Source: Neisseriaceae bacterium CLB008 (GTDB lineage: Bacteria; Pseudomonadota; Gammaproteobacteria; Burkholderiales; Neisseriaceae). Taken from it: DNA of 64,000 nucleotides. The notes under the pieces were generated by a model. It saw only the letters and a list, made by a program, of their open reading frames with translations, was not told where the DNA came from and made no database searches. The position numbers and the translations under genes were made by a program. Numbering within the stretch: position 1 is the first letter of the stretch; each line of letters begins with the position of its first letter. Location of the stretch: positions 682,001 through 746,000 of the forward strand of contig CP166133.1 of assembly GCA_041228285.1 (NCBI GenBank). Reading direction: 5' to 3'. Shown here one piece after another: positions 8,515-15,917 of the stretch.

Positions 8515-9606
8515 ATGGCGATTGCCAGTATTCCAGAAATTATTGCCGACATCAAAGCCGGTAAAATGGTGATTTTAACCGACGCAGAAGACCGCGAAAA
8601 CGAAGGTGACGTGCTGATGGCGGCCGAATTTGTGACCCCAGAAGCGATTAACTTTATGATCAAACACGCTCGGGGCTTGGTGTGCATGCCCATGAGCAAT
8701 GAAATGGTCGACCGCCTGGCGCTGCCGATGATGGCTGATCGCAACGGCGCTCGCCACGGTACGCCGTTTACCGTCAGCATTGAAGCCGCCCACGGCATCA
8801 GCACCGGCATTTCTGCCGTTGACCGCGCTCATACGGTGCGCACCGCTGTTGCTCCCAATGCGGTTGCCAGCGACATCGTTCAACCAGGCCACATTTTCCC
8901 CTTGCGTGCGCAAGACGGTGGCGTCTTGGTCCGCGCTGGCCATACTGAGGCCGGTTGCGACTTAACCCGCATGGCCGGCTTAACGCCGGCAGCGGTGATT
9001 TGTGAAGTGATCAATGATGACGGCACCATGGCGCGCATGCCTGAACTGGAAGTGTTTGCCGCCGAGCATGGGATTAAAATCGCCACCATTGCTGACTTAA
9101 TTCAATACCGCAGCCAAAACGAAAGCCTGATCGAACAGAAGGGCAGCCAAATGATCGACACGGCTTGGGGGCAGTTCAAGCAAGTGCTGTTTACCGACAC
9201 GCTGTCGCAAGAAACCCACATAGCCCTAGTGAAGGGTGAGCCTACGGCCAATGATGAAGTATTGGTGCGCGTGCATGAGCCGTTTAGCGCCATGGACTTC
9301 TTGGCGCCAAGCAGCGACCACAGCTGGAGTTTGCCTGATGCGCTTCGCCGCATTCAAAACGCCGATCACGGCGTGGCCATTTTGTTACACCGTACCGAAA
9401 CCGGTGCCGACTTATTGGCTAAAGGTTTACCGCAGCAAGATGCACCAGTGCGGGTATGGGATAAGAAGACGTTTGGCATCGGCGCACAAATCTTGGCCAG
9501 CCTAAACGTCAAAAAAATGCGCATTATGGGCAAAACCTCGGCCATGACGGGCTTAACTGGCTTTGGCTTGGAAGTGACGGGCTTTGAAATGCCCAATGAA
9601 GCTTAA
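8515..9606 (+). CDS. ribB: 3,4-dihydroxy-2-butanone-4-phosphate synthase with degenerate GTP cyclohydrolase II domain
   Basis: The N-terminal half (about 1-200) is a complete DHBP synthase: DAEDRENEGDVLMAAEF, and the C-terminal active-site loop RAQDGGVLVRAGHTEAGCDL. The C-terminal half (about 208-363) aligns in overall shape to RibA but lacks its zinc-binding cysteines: where RibA has a SECLTGD...RRCDCG-type region this protein has VHEPFSAMDFLAPSSDHSWSL. The cyclohydrolase activity is therefore probably lost, as in the RibBX proteins known from other proteobacteria, and active ribA and ribD must lie elsewhere. RBS AGGAGA lies 6 bp before the ATG. Confidence 0.92.
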   Translation: MAIASIPEIIADIKAGKMVILTDAEDRENEGDVLMAAEFVTPEAINFMIKHARGLVCMPMSNEMVDRLALPMMADRNGARHGTPFTVSIEAAHGISTGISAVDRAHTVRTAVAPNAVASDIVQPGHIFPLRAQDGGVLVRAGHTEAGCDLTRMAGLTPAAVICEVINDDGTMARMPELEVFAAEHGIKIATIADLIQYRSQNESLIEQKGSQMIDTAWGQFKQVLFTDTLSQETHIALVKGEPTANDEVLVRVHEPFSAMDFLAPSSDHSWSLPDALRRIQNADHGVAILLHRTETGADLLAKGLPQQDAPVRVWDKKTFGIGAQILASLNVKKMRIMGKTSAMTGLTGFGLEVTGFEMPNEA

Positions 9607-9674
9607 ATCTTAATAAATCGTGGGCACTTGTGCTGAAATCCAGTACAATTGCCCCTCCTTTTGAAGGAACTCTA

Positions 9675-10130
9675 ATGAAATCATACGCAGTGAATCATCA
9701 AGCCAAAGGCTTACGCATTGGGATTGTTCAAGCACGTTTCAGCAACGGCATTGGCAGCGAACTATTGGCCGCCTGTGAAGCACAGCTCTTGGCCCACGGT
9801 GTGGCCGCCGACGACATCCACGTGGCCACGGTGCCCGGCGCTTTAGAAGTGCCCGTGGTGTTGCAAAGCATGGCTAAAAGCCAGCAATTTGACGCCCTTG
9901 TGGCTCTTGGCGTCATCATTCGTGGCGAGACCTACCATTTCGAACTGGTGGCGAATGAATCTGGTGCAGGTGTGAGCCGCGTCTCTTTAGATTATAATGT
10001 CCCCATTGCCAACGCCATTTTGACAACGGAAGATGAAGAACAAGCGATTGTTCGCATGCGGATTAAAGGCGCAGAAGCCGCCACCGCCGCCGTTGAAGTG
10101 GCTAATTTATTGAAAGCTGTCTCAGCATAG
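9675..10130 (+). CDS. ribH: 6,7-dimethyl-8-ribityllumazine synthase
   Basis: Lumazine synthase (151 residues from the ATG at 9675, which has GAAGGA 6 bp upstream; an in-frame start at 9630 would add 15 unconserved residues). It condenses DHBP with the pyrimidine from RibD. Family segments: VQARFSNGIGSELL, VPGALEVPVVLQSMA, and GVIIRGETYHFELVANESGAGV, which includes the catalytic His. It forms icosahedral or decameric shells in other bacteria. Confidence 0.96.
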   Translation: MKSYAVNHQAKGLRIGIVQARFSNGIGSELLAACEAQLLAHGVAADDIHVATVPGALEVPVVLQSMAKSQQFDALVALGVIIRGETYHFELVANESGAGVSRVSLDYNVPIANAILTTEDEEQAIVRMRIKGAEAATAAVEVANLLKAVSA

Positions 10131-10142
10131 TTAAGGAATCAT

Positions 10143-10568
10143 ATGAAAACACCACGCCGTCGCGCGCGCGAATTTGTGGTCCAAGGTTTGTATCAATTTC
10201 AGTTGAATACATCATTGAGTGCCAATGAAATTGAGCGCAATTTACAAGAAAATGAATATTTTGAAAAAGCCGATTTGGTTTTGTTTCGCAAAATTTTCTA
10301 CGGTGTGTTGCAAGATTTCGGCACCTATATGAACCGTCTCATGCCTCTATTGGATCGCCCTGCAGAAGAAGTGAGCCCAATTGAACGCGCCACTTTGTTG
10401 ATGGCTTGCTATGAGCTGTCGCAAATGCCTGAAACACCTTATCCAGTCATCATCAATGAAGCCATTGAAACCACTAAAACCTATGGTGGTACGGATGGGC
10501 ATAAGTTTGTGAACGGTATTTTGGACAAGCTGGCCGCTGTTTTGCGCCCAGATGATCCTCGCCGCTAA
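10143..10568 (+). CDS. nusB: Transcription antitermination factor NusB
   Basis: NusB (141 residues) binds boxA RNA with NusE in rRNA antitermination. PRRRAREFVVQGLYQFQLN at the N-terminus and PVIINEAIETTKTYGGTDGHKFVNGILDKLA at the C-terminus are hallmark segments. The ribH-nusB order is conserved in many proteobacteria. The gene ends the riboflavin operon, followed by a strong terminator. Confidence 0.96.
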   Translation: MKTPRRRAREFVVQGLYQFQLNTSLSANEIERNLQENEYFEKADLVLFRKIFYGVLQDFGTYMNRLMPLLDRPAEEVSPIERATLLMACYELSQMPETPYPVIINEAIETTKTYGGTDGHKFVNGILDKLAAVLRPDDPRR

Positions 10569-10582
10569 GCGGATCCAAACGT

Positions 10583-10613
10583 AAAAAACCACCGCTCATG
10601 CGGTGGTTTTTTT
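10583..10613 (+). terminator. Terminator after nusB
   Basis: Stem AACCACCGC / GCGGTGGTT with a TCAT loop, with A and T runs on either side. It can also serve the minus-strand barstar gene ending at 10624. Confidence 0.92.
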
Positions 10614-10623
10614 ATGGTCAGGA

Positions 10624-11037
10624 TTAAGGCCAGCTGGGATAGTCGTCTAGATGGGCCAGCTGTTTTTCAGTGGCAATCACTTGAACATACAGGGTGGTGC
10701 CGTTATCGGCTAAGAAGTCGCAGGCGTCTTGGCAGACGTTAAGGAAGATCTCCATGTCGGCCCAATCAACGTCGCTAGCTTTATACAGCGGCACCACCCA
10801 AAGGTTAGGCGCGTAAGGGCACCAGCTTTGTTCGGTCAGGGCGTCGTAAAGCGCATCCCAGTTATCGCCAAAATAATCGGGCAGCACAAACAGGCTTTTG
10901 GCGGCCATCATGAGGCTGGCTTTGTTGACCTGGTTAAGCTTGGGCCATTGCCATTGCTGTGCATGGGCGTCGGTGGCGAGGGTGGGCACCTGTTTGGGCG
11001 TGCACACATAAACCGCTGGGTTATTAGGGAAGATCAT
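10624..11037 (-). CDS. Barstar-like ribonuclease inhibitor
   Basis: A 137-residue protein with the barstar fold. The key segment is FVLPDYFGDNWDALYDALTEQSW, matching barstar's helix that plugs the RNase active site (FPxYFGxNWDAL), with KASLMMAAKSLF before it. It overlaps the upstream RNase gene by 14 bp, so the two are translated together. By family knowledge it binds and neutralises the partner RNase in the cytoplasm before or instead of export. It is longer than classic barstar (about 90 residues), with an N-terminal extension of about 30. Confidence 0.88.
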   Translation of the reverse strand: MIFPNNPAVYVCTPKQVPTLATDAHAQQWQWPKLNQVNKASLMMAAKSLFVLPDYFGDNWDALYDALTEQSWCPYAPNLWVVPLYKASDVDWADMEIFLNVCQDACDFLADNGTTLYVQVIATEKQLAHLDDYPSWP

Positions 11038-11665
11038 GGTTGGCCTCTAGCTTATGAAAGGTACGATAGTGGTCGGGGGTGTAATAGTATTCTGAGGGCG
11101 GATTGCCGCCCGTGACAATGCGGCGGGCACCGCGGGTTTTGGTGCCAGGGGTGCGCACCGTGTACTCATGATAGTAACCGCGCGGCTGTTTGGGCAAGAT
11201 GCGCTCGCGGTTTTGAAAAATCGTCGCGTCTTGCTTGTGAGGGAAGGGCCCGCCTTGCTTGATTAAGGCCAGCGTTTTATTGATCTCGTCGTCAGCAGAA
11301 ACCAAGCCGCTGCTAGCAGCTTGCTTAGGTGCATCGGTGTCAACAGCCACGCTCAGCGGCTTGGTTTGGGCTTTGGTGTCGGCTAGGGTTTTGCTGCCTT
11401 GCGCTTGCGTTTGTGCTTCGTCTTGGCTTGAGGGCTTGGCGTGATCGGCGTCGGTTGCGGAGTCTGCATCGGCATCAACCAGCTTGGGCGTCGGTTGCGG
11501 CATGGGGGCAACGTCGGGCGGTGGTTCAACGGTTTCGAGCGGTGTCAGTTCGATGGTGGATTCGGCTGGTGCCGTGATGCTGGCTGGCTCTGGGCTCAAT
11601 AAGCTGGTGTGATTGACGACAAAATAAATCAAGACCAAGGCCAACAGGCCAATTATTTTTCTCAT
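11024..11665 (-). CDS. Membrane-anchored ribonuclease, N1/T1 (barnase) family
   Basis: A 213-residue protein in three parts: an N-terminal hydrophobic segment (about 4-18, IGLLALVLIYFVV) that may be a signal anchor; a linker rich in Pro, Ala, Asp and Thr (about 22-125); and a C-terminal microbial RNase domain (about 130-213). Catalytic residues of barnase-type enzymes are present: Glu in YYHEYTV (about 167), Arg in GARRIV (about 181-182) and His in PDHYRTF (about 199). The next gene is its barstar-like inhibitor. By analogy it is a secreted or periplasm-facing guanyl-preferring RNase. No secretion-system or polymorphic-toxin marker lies nearby. Confidence 0.88.
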   Translation of the reverse strand: MRKIIGLLALVLIYFVVNHTSLLSPEPASITAPAESTIELTPLETVEPPPDVAPMPQPTPKLVDADADSATDADHAKPSSQDEAQTQAQGSKTLADTKAQTKPLSVAVDTDAPKQAASSGLVSADDEINKTLALIKQGGPFPHKQDATIFQNRERILPKQPRGYYHEYTVRTPGTKTRGARRIVTGGNPPSEYYYTPDHYRTFHKLEANHDLP

Positions 11666-11842
11666 GATTAGCTTTATTCATTAAATATGGATGGTTTATT
11701 ATAGCGATAAATGCCGCGTGGGGCAGTTTTTCTGCCGTGGCTGTTGAGCGTGCTCAGCCTATGTTAAGATGCGGCGCTACGGGCTTGGTGGCCGATTTTG
11801 ATCTGGTTAAACTGTTTTGTGTGCCTCACGATAGGTGTGAGG

Positions 11843-12709
11843 ATGAAAGTGAAAGAAATGACGTTGTTAGAAAAAGATCACTATGTTTTCCACTCTTGTC
11901 AGCGCGGTGACGCGAGCAAGCCACCCATTGTGGTGATTGGCAGCGCGCTTTATTATCCACGGTTATTTCAAGATGAGTGTTTTGCTGGTTTTAACCTAAT
12001 CTTTATTGATCACCGTGGTTTTGTGCAGCCCAAGAGCGATGCCGCCAGCTATAGCTTGGCCGATGTGGTGGATGATATTGAAGCCTTTCGGTTACAACTA
12101 GGGCTCGAGAAAATGGTGTTATTGGGTCATTCTGGTCATGGCTTTATGGCCATGGCCTATGCGCAAGCCTATGGTGAACATGTGGCAGGTCTGATTCTGT
12201 CGAATTTAGCGCCGACCAACAGCCCTGAGCGGCAAGCAGGCAGCTTAGCCTATTTTGACCAAACGGCCTCGGCGACAAGAAAAGCGCTGTTTGCCGCAGA
12301 AATAAGCCACCTGGCGGCCGATATTGAAGCCGATCCAGATCACCGTTTTAGCCACATTAATCGGCGCATGCGCACCCATGCTTTTTATGCTGAAGACTAT
12401 GCTGGGCCTGATGATTGGGCTGGGGTGGTCAATCATATGCCAGCTTTGGATTACTTATGGGGCGTGGCCTTTGCTGAATTTGATACGGCTGGTTTTTTAC
12501 GCCAATGGTCAGGCCCGTTGCTGCTGTTATTGTGTGACCATGATTATTTGGTAGGGCCACCATCATTGTGGGATGCCTTGATACAAGAGCAAGAAATCGA
12601 TTGGCTTAAGTTTCATCAAAGTGGCCATAATCCGATGCTGGAAGAGCCTCAGGCTTATGCCGCGGCTTTGACTGGTTTTATGAGCACTATTTACCTGACT
12701 ACACGATAA
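11843..12709 (+). CDS. Alpha/beta hydrolase
   Basis: A 288-residue alpha/beta-hydrolase fold enzyme. The nucleophile elbow is GHSGHG (LLGHSGHGFMAMAYAQAYG, about residues 107-122). The likely acid lies in LLCDHDYLVG and the catalytic His in HQSGHNPMLEEPQ, the pattern of proline-iminopeptidase-like hydrolases. The oxyanion segment is VVIGSALYYP. The ATG at 11843, after GTGAGG, is preferred to an upstream TTG at 11798. The acidic lipoprotein gene follows after 9 bp, suggesting co-transcription. Substrate unknown. Confidence 0.82.
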   Translation: MKVKEMTLLEKDHYVFHSCQRGDASKPPIVVIGSALYYPRLFQDECFAGFNLIFIDHRGFVQPKSDAASYSLADVVDDIEAFRLQLGLEKMVLLGHSGHGFMAMAYAQAYGEHVAGLILSNLAPTNSPERQAGSLAYFDQTASATRKALFAAEISHLAADIEADPDHRFSHINRRMRTHAFYAEDYAGPDDWAGVVNHMPALDYLWGVAFAEFDTAGFLRQWSGPLLLLLCDHDYLVGPPSLWDALIQEQEIDWLKFHQSGHNPMLEEPQAYAAALTGFMSTIYLTTR

Positions 12710-12718
12710 AGGAACATT

Positions 12719-13153
12719 ATGCGTTCATGGTTGTTGGCTTTAGCCGTCATGGGCTGTACGCCTGTGGCGACGCAAGCCACGGAAGACACGTTAACAGAGG
12801 CTGCGCCCGTGGTGCTAGAGGCTGCCTTACCAAGTGAGGCTGAAGATGCTTCAGCCCATGCCGTGGCCGGTATTGAAGAGGAAGTGGTTTGGGCTGATGC
12901 CGCCAAAGAGGTGACGCTGGATGAGGCCGCGCTACCGCCTGCCGTCGTGGCCTTTGTTGAGTCGCGCGATGCTTGTGAACATTTAATGGGTGAGTTTGTG
13001 GGCGATCCTGAGATTGATGGCCCGCGCGGCATTAATCAGCAAATTGAAGCGGCGTGTATCGGTCTAGATGAGCGTTTAACCGCCTTGAAAGCCAAGCATC
13101 AAGCTGATGCGGCGGCCATGGCGGTGTTAAATGAATATGAGTTATTGTATTAA
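12719..13153 (+). CDS. Acidic putative lipoprotein of unknown function
   Basis: A 144-residue protein with a short signal peptide and a possible lipobox at VMGC (Cys 13). The mature N-terminal part (about 15-85) is a Glu/Ala/Val-rich, low-complexity acidic stretch. The C-terminal part (about 85-144) looks folded and helical, with two cysteines (DACEHLMGEF and IEAACIGLDERL) that could form a disulfide, and a repeated basic helix KAKHQADAAAM. I do not recognise the family. It is downstream of the hydrolase by 9 bp with RBS AAAGGA and is followed by a terminator. Confidence 0.7.
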   Translation: MRSWLLALAVMGCTPVATQATEDTLTEAAPVVLEAALPSEAEDASAHAVAGIEEEVVWADAAKEVTLDEAALPPAVVAFVESRDACEHLMGEFVGDPEIDGPRGINQQIEAACIGLDERLTALKAKHQADAAAMAVLNEYELLY

Positions 13154-13173
13154 TGTGGCCTTTTGAAGTAAGA

Positions 13174-13205
13174 AGACGCCGACCATTAAGGTCGGCGTCT
13201 TTTTT
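13174..13205. terminator. Bidirectional terminator
   Basis: Perfect 11-bp stem AGACGCCGACC / GGTCGGCGTCT with an ATTAA loop and T5 on the plus side, between the lipoprotein gene and the convergent UbiH-family gene. Confidence 0.92.
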
Positions 13206-13220
13206 AAAATACTCTGGGGC

Positions 13221-14387
13221 TTAATCCAAGCCCATGGCCTGGGCAATCAGCTTTCTTTTAACCGGGCCCAGCTGATTGGTGAGGCTTAGGCCAGTATTGC
13301 GCAGCCACGGCAGCAGCGGCAGGGAATGATTGCCAAACAGTTTAAAGAGGGCATCGCAGCCCATCTGCATGGTGCGTACCGGTTCGAGGCGGCGCTGGGC
13401 ATATTGGGTCAATAAGGCGCTTTGGCCAGGATCTTTGGCGCCCTTGAGCAGCTGCGCCAGCGTTTGGGCATCGCCAAAGCCTAGATTGACGCCTTGGCCA
13501 GCTAGGGGGTGAATGGTGTGGGCGGCGTCGCCCACCAATAGCACCCGTTGTGCCGTGGTGGCTTGAGGGCGGATCAGCCGAAGTTCAAACGCATTGGCGG
13601 GGGTAACCACTTTAAGCTGGCCCAGTTTGTGCTGGCCGCGGGCGGCCACAGCGAGGGCTAAGTCTTCGGCGCTCAAGTCGAGCAGCTTTTCAGGCTGAGA
13701 CGTCGACCACACCATCGACATGTGGCGATTGGGTAGCGGTAAATAGGCTAGGATTTCACCATCTTGAAACCATTGATAGGCCACGCCTTGATGGTCATGC
13801 TCACATTGGAAATTGGCCACCACGCCATGGTGATGATAAGGATCCACCTTGATGTCTATGCCTGCTTGCTGGCGGACCCAAGAGTTGGCGCCATCGGCAC
13901 CGATCACCAGTTTGGCACTGATCTGGTCGCCGTTGTCTAAGGTGAGTGAGGCCTGGTTTAGGTCGGTGCGCAGGCTGGCGCCGCGTTGACCGCTGATGAT
14001 GGTCACGTTTTGCTTGGCCAATTCGGCCCATAGGCCACTGAGCAGCCAGCGGTTTTCCGCAATCGTGGTCAAGTGGCTGGCGCGTAGGTCGCGGGCGTTG
14101 AACTCAATGTGACCGCCTTGATCGCCAAACACGCTCATCTGTGTGACGCTTTGCATGCGCTCGGTGTTGGGCCAAGCATTGAGCTGTTCTAAAAAGCGTT
14201 GGTTGCCTGGGCTGATGGCGAAAATACGCGGATCAAAGCCGTGGCTCAGTTGGGCGGGACTTAGGTCGGGCAGGCGCGCTTCCAGCAGCATCACGTGATG
14301 GCCGCTGGCCTGTAAGGCCAATGCCGTACTGGCGCCAACGAGGCCGGCACCGACGATTAATATGTCGCAATGAGTGTGTGTGGTCAT
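13221..14387 (-). CDS. FAD-dependent hydroxylase of the UbiH/UbiF/UbiI family (ubiquinone synthesis)
   Basis: A 388-residue aromatic-ring hydroxylase: N-terminal Rossmann motif DILIVGAGLVGASTALAL, the mid-protein DG motif LVIGADGANSWVR, and the second FAD motif LVGDAAHTIHPLAGQGVNLG. The GDAAHTIHP form is typical of UbiI/UbiF/UbiM-like members rather than UbiH proper. It lies 18 bp downstream of a second family member on the same strand, so the two probably catalyse different ring hydroxylations in ubiquinone synthesis at the inner membrane. Which carbon it modifies cannot be told from sequence. Confidence 0.88.
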   Translation of the reverse strand: MTTHTHCDILIVGAGLVGASTALALQASGHHVMLLEARLPDLSPAQLSHGFDPRIFAISPGNQRFLEQLNAWPNTERMQSVTQMSVFGDQGGHIEFNARDLRASHLTTIAENRWLLSGLWAELAKQNVTIISGQRGASLRTDLNQASLTLDNGDQISAKLVIGADGANSWVRQQAGIDIKVDPYHHHGVVANFQCEHDHQGVAYQWFQDGEILAYLPLPNRHMSMVWSTSQPEKLLDLSAEDLALAVAARGQHKLGQLKVVTPANAFELRLIRPQATTAQRVLLVGDAAHTIHPLAGQGVNLGFGDAQTLAQLLKGAKDPGQSALLTQYAQRRLEPVRTMQMGCDALFKLFGNHSLPLLPWLRNTGLSLTNQLGPVKRKLIAQAMGLD

Positions 14388-14405
14388 GGGGCAATACTCC
14401 TTGGC

Positions 14406-15569
14406 TTAAAGGCCGAAAACCAAGTGTTGGCTAAAGCGTTTTCTGAACGCGGGGATGACGTCAAGCGCGCTCATGACCAGGCCGCGGCCGTGGTTCATGA
14501 GGGGCGTGTGGCCTTCGAATAAGGTCACTAGGCTGTGGGTGAAGCCGACCACGGCATGGGCGTCGACGCGTCGTTTGGCACCATACTGTTGGCCCAGCTG
14601 GGTATTTTTGAGGGCGCCTGCGGGCGCCATCATGGCGGCCAAGGTGAGGGCGTCACGCAGTCCGAGGTTGAGGCCTTGGGCGGCTACGGGGTGCATGGTC
14701 TGGGCGGCGTTACCAATGCAGATGACTTTGCCGGTGCTGACCTTGTTCAGTTGTTTGAGCTGTAAGGGGAAGGTGGCTGGTCTGGCCACGTTCAGTAACG
14801 GGCCTAGGCGTTGTCCGAATGCAGCTTCAAATTCGGTTTTAAATTCGATCAAGCTGGCCGTTTTTAAACGGGCCGCGTCGGCGCTGCTGCGGGTCCACAC
14901 CAGACGGTAATTGTCTTGGTAGGGTAGTAAGACAAACGGACCGGCTTCGGCAAAGCGTTCAAAGGCAATGCCGTTTTGAGCCTGAGCGAAGGTCAGCGTT
15001 GCCACTAGGGCGGTTTGTTCGTAATTGAATTCGCGTCGCTTTAAGGCTGGCAGCTGCTGGATTAAATGGCCGCCTTCTGCAAGGGTGAGCCAATCGCAGG
15101 TTAAAAGTTGTGCTTGCCCCTGATGCTGAAAGCCTAAGCTCGCGTAATGGTCGTTGCTGTGAACGGTGTCCACCGAGGCCTCCCACAGCACGGGCACGCC
15201 CTGGGTAATAAGGGCGGCTTCGCAGGCCTGAATCAGGCTGGCGTAGTCAATGACGGCGCCTAGGACGGGTAGATTTAAATCGTCTTGATGAATATGGGTT
15301 TTGCCAAAATGATTTTGTTGCGACACATGAACTTGGTGGATGGCGGTAAAAGCGCTCGGCGGTAGGCTCACCCCAGCGTCGCGTAGGGCAGTGAGGCTTA
15401 AATACGACAATGCCAAAGTGCGCTGATCGCCTACCACGGTGTTTTGCGCTCGAGCTTCCAGCAGCAGCACCTGTTTGCCTTGCTGATGTAGCTGCAAGGC
15501 GAGTAAAGTGCCCACAGGGCCCGCGCCCACGATGGCGACTTGGGTATGGCTGGGTAGGTTCATGCGCAA
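14406..15569 (-). CDS. ubiH: UbiH-like 2-octaprenyl-6-methoxyphenol hydroxylase
   Basis: A 387-residue FAD monooxygenase with QVAIVGAGPVGTLLALQLHQQGKQVLLLEAR at the N-terminus and ICIGNAAQTMHPVAAQGLNLGLRDALTLA near the C-terminus; the GNAAQTxHP variant is characteristic of UbiH. First gene of a two-gene operon with another family member. The mid-protein DG motif is altered (LTLAEGG in place of xGADG), which occurs in UbiH proteins. With ubiD and coq7 in this window it supports aerobic ubiquinone synthesis. Confidence 0.85.
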   Translation of the reverse strand: MRMNLPSHTQVAIVGAGPVGTLLALQLHQQGKQVLLLEARAQNTVVGDQRTLALSYLSLTALRDAGVSLPPSAFTAIHQVHVSQQNHFGKTHIHQDDLNLPVLGAVIDYASLIQACEAALITQGVPVLWEASVDTVHSNDHYASLGFQHQGQAQLLTCDWLTLAEGGHLIQQLPALKRREFNYEQTALVATLTFAQAQNGIAFERFAEAGPFVLLPYQDNYRLVWTRSSADAARLKTASLIEFKTEFEAAFGQRLGPLLNVARPATFPLQLKQLNKVSTGKVICIGNAAQTMHPVAAQGLNLGLRDALTLAAMMAPAGALKNTQLGQQYGAKRRVDAHAVVGFTHSLVTLFEGHTPLMNHGRGLVMSALDVIPAFRKRFSQHLVFGL

Positions 15570-15917
15570 CAGTCCTTCTGACGTAATATAGGCGCTATTC
15601 TAATGCAATTTAGGCCTTGGGCACAGGCCATTGTGGCGCTCTCTTGCGCTGGCTCAGACCGGTGTTTGGCTAGATAAGCTGACTAGGACGGCCAGTTGGC
15701 TTATTTGCTTAGAAGATTCAATGTGAAGTTGGGTAAATTTTAAGCTTACCTGTTGGGAAAACGTTTTTTGCCCATATATATAGGGCTAAACCAGCGTGAA
15801 TGGCGCTTGGGTATGCATTAAATCATTGTATTTAATTATTATTTTAACGCTTAACCGTTATTGATCTCTCGTTCATGGTCGGCGCGTATGCGGCCACACA
15901 CAAGGTTATTTAATCCT
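15570..15917. other. Intergenic region between ubiH and gshA
   Basis: 348 bp between divergent genes with no supportable ORF beyond a short in-frame extension of gshA. A 17-bp inverted repeat with GCCC/GGGC arms around an AT-only centre (15770-15786) and an AT-rich stretch at 15825-15850 are the only visible structure and probably carry the two promoters. Confidence 0.5.
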
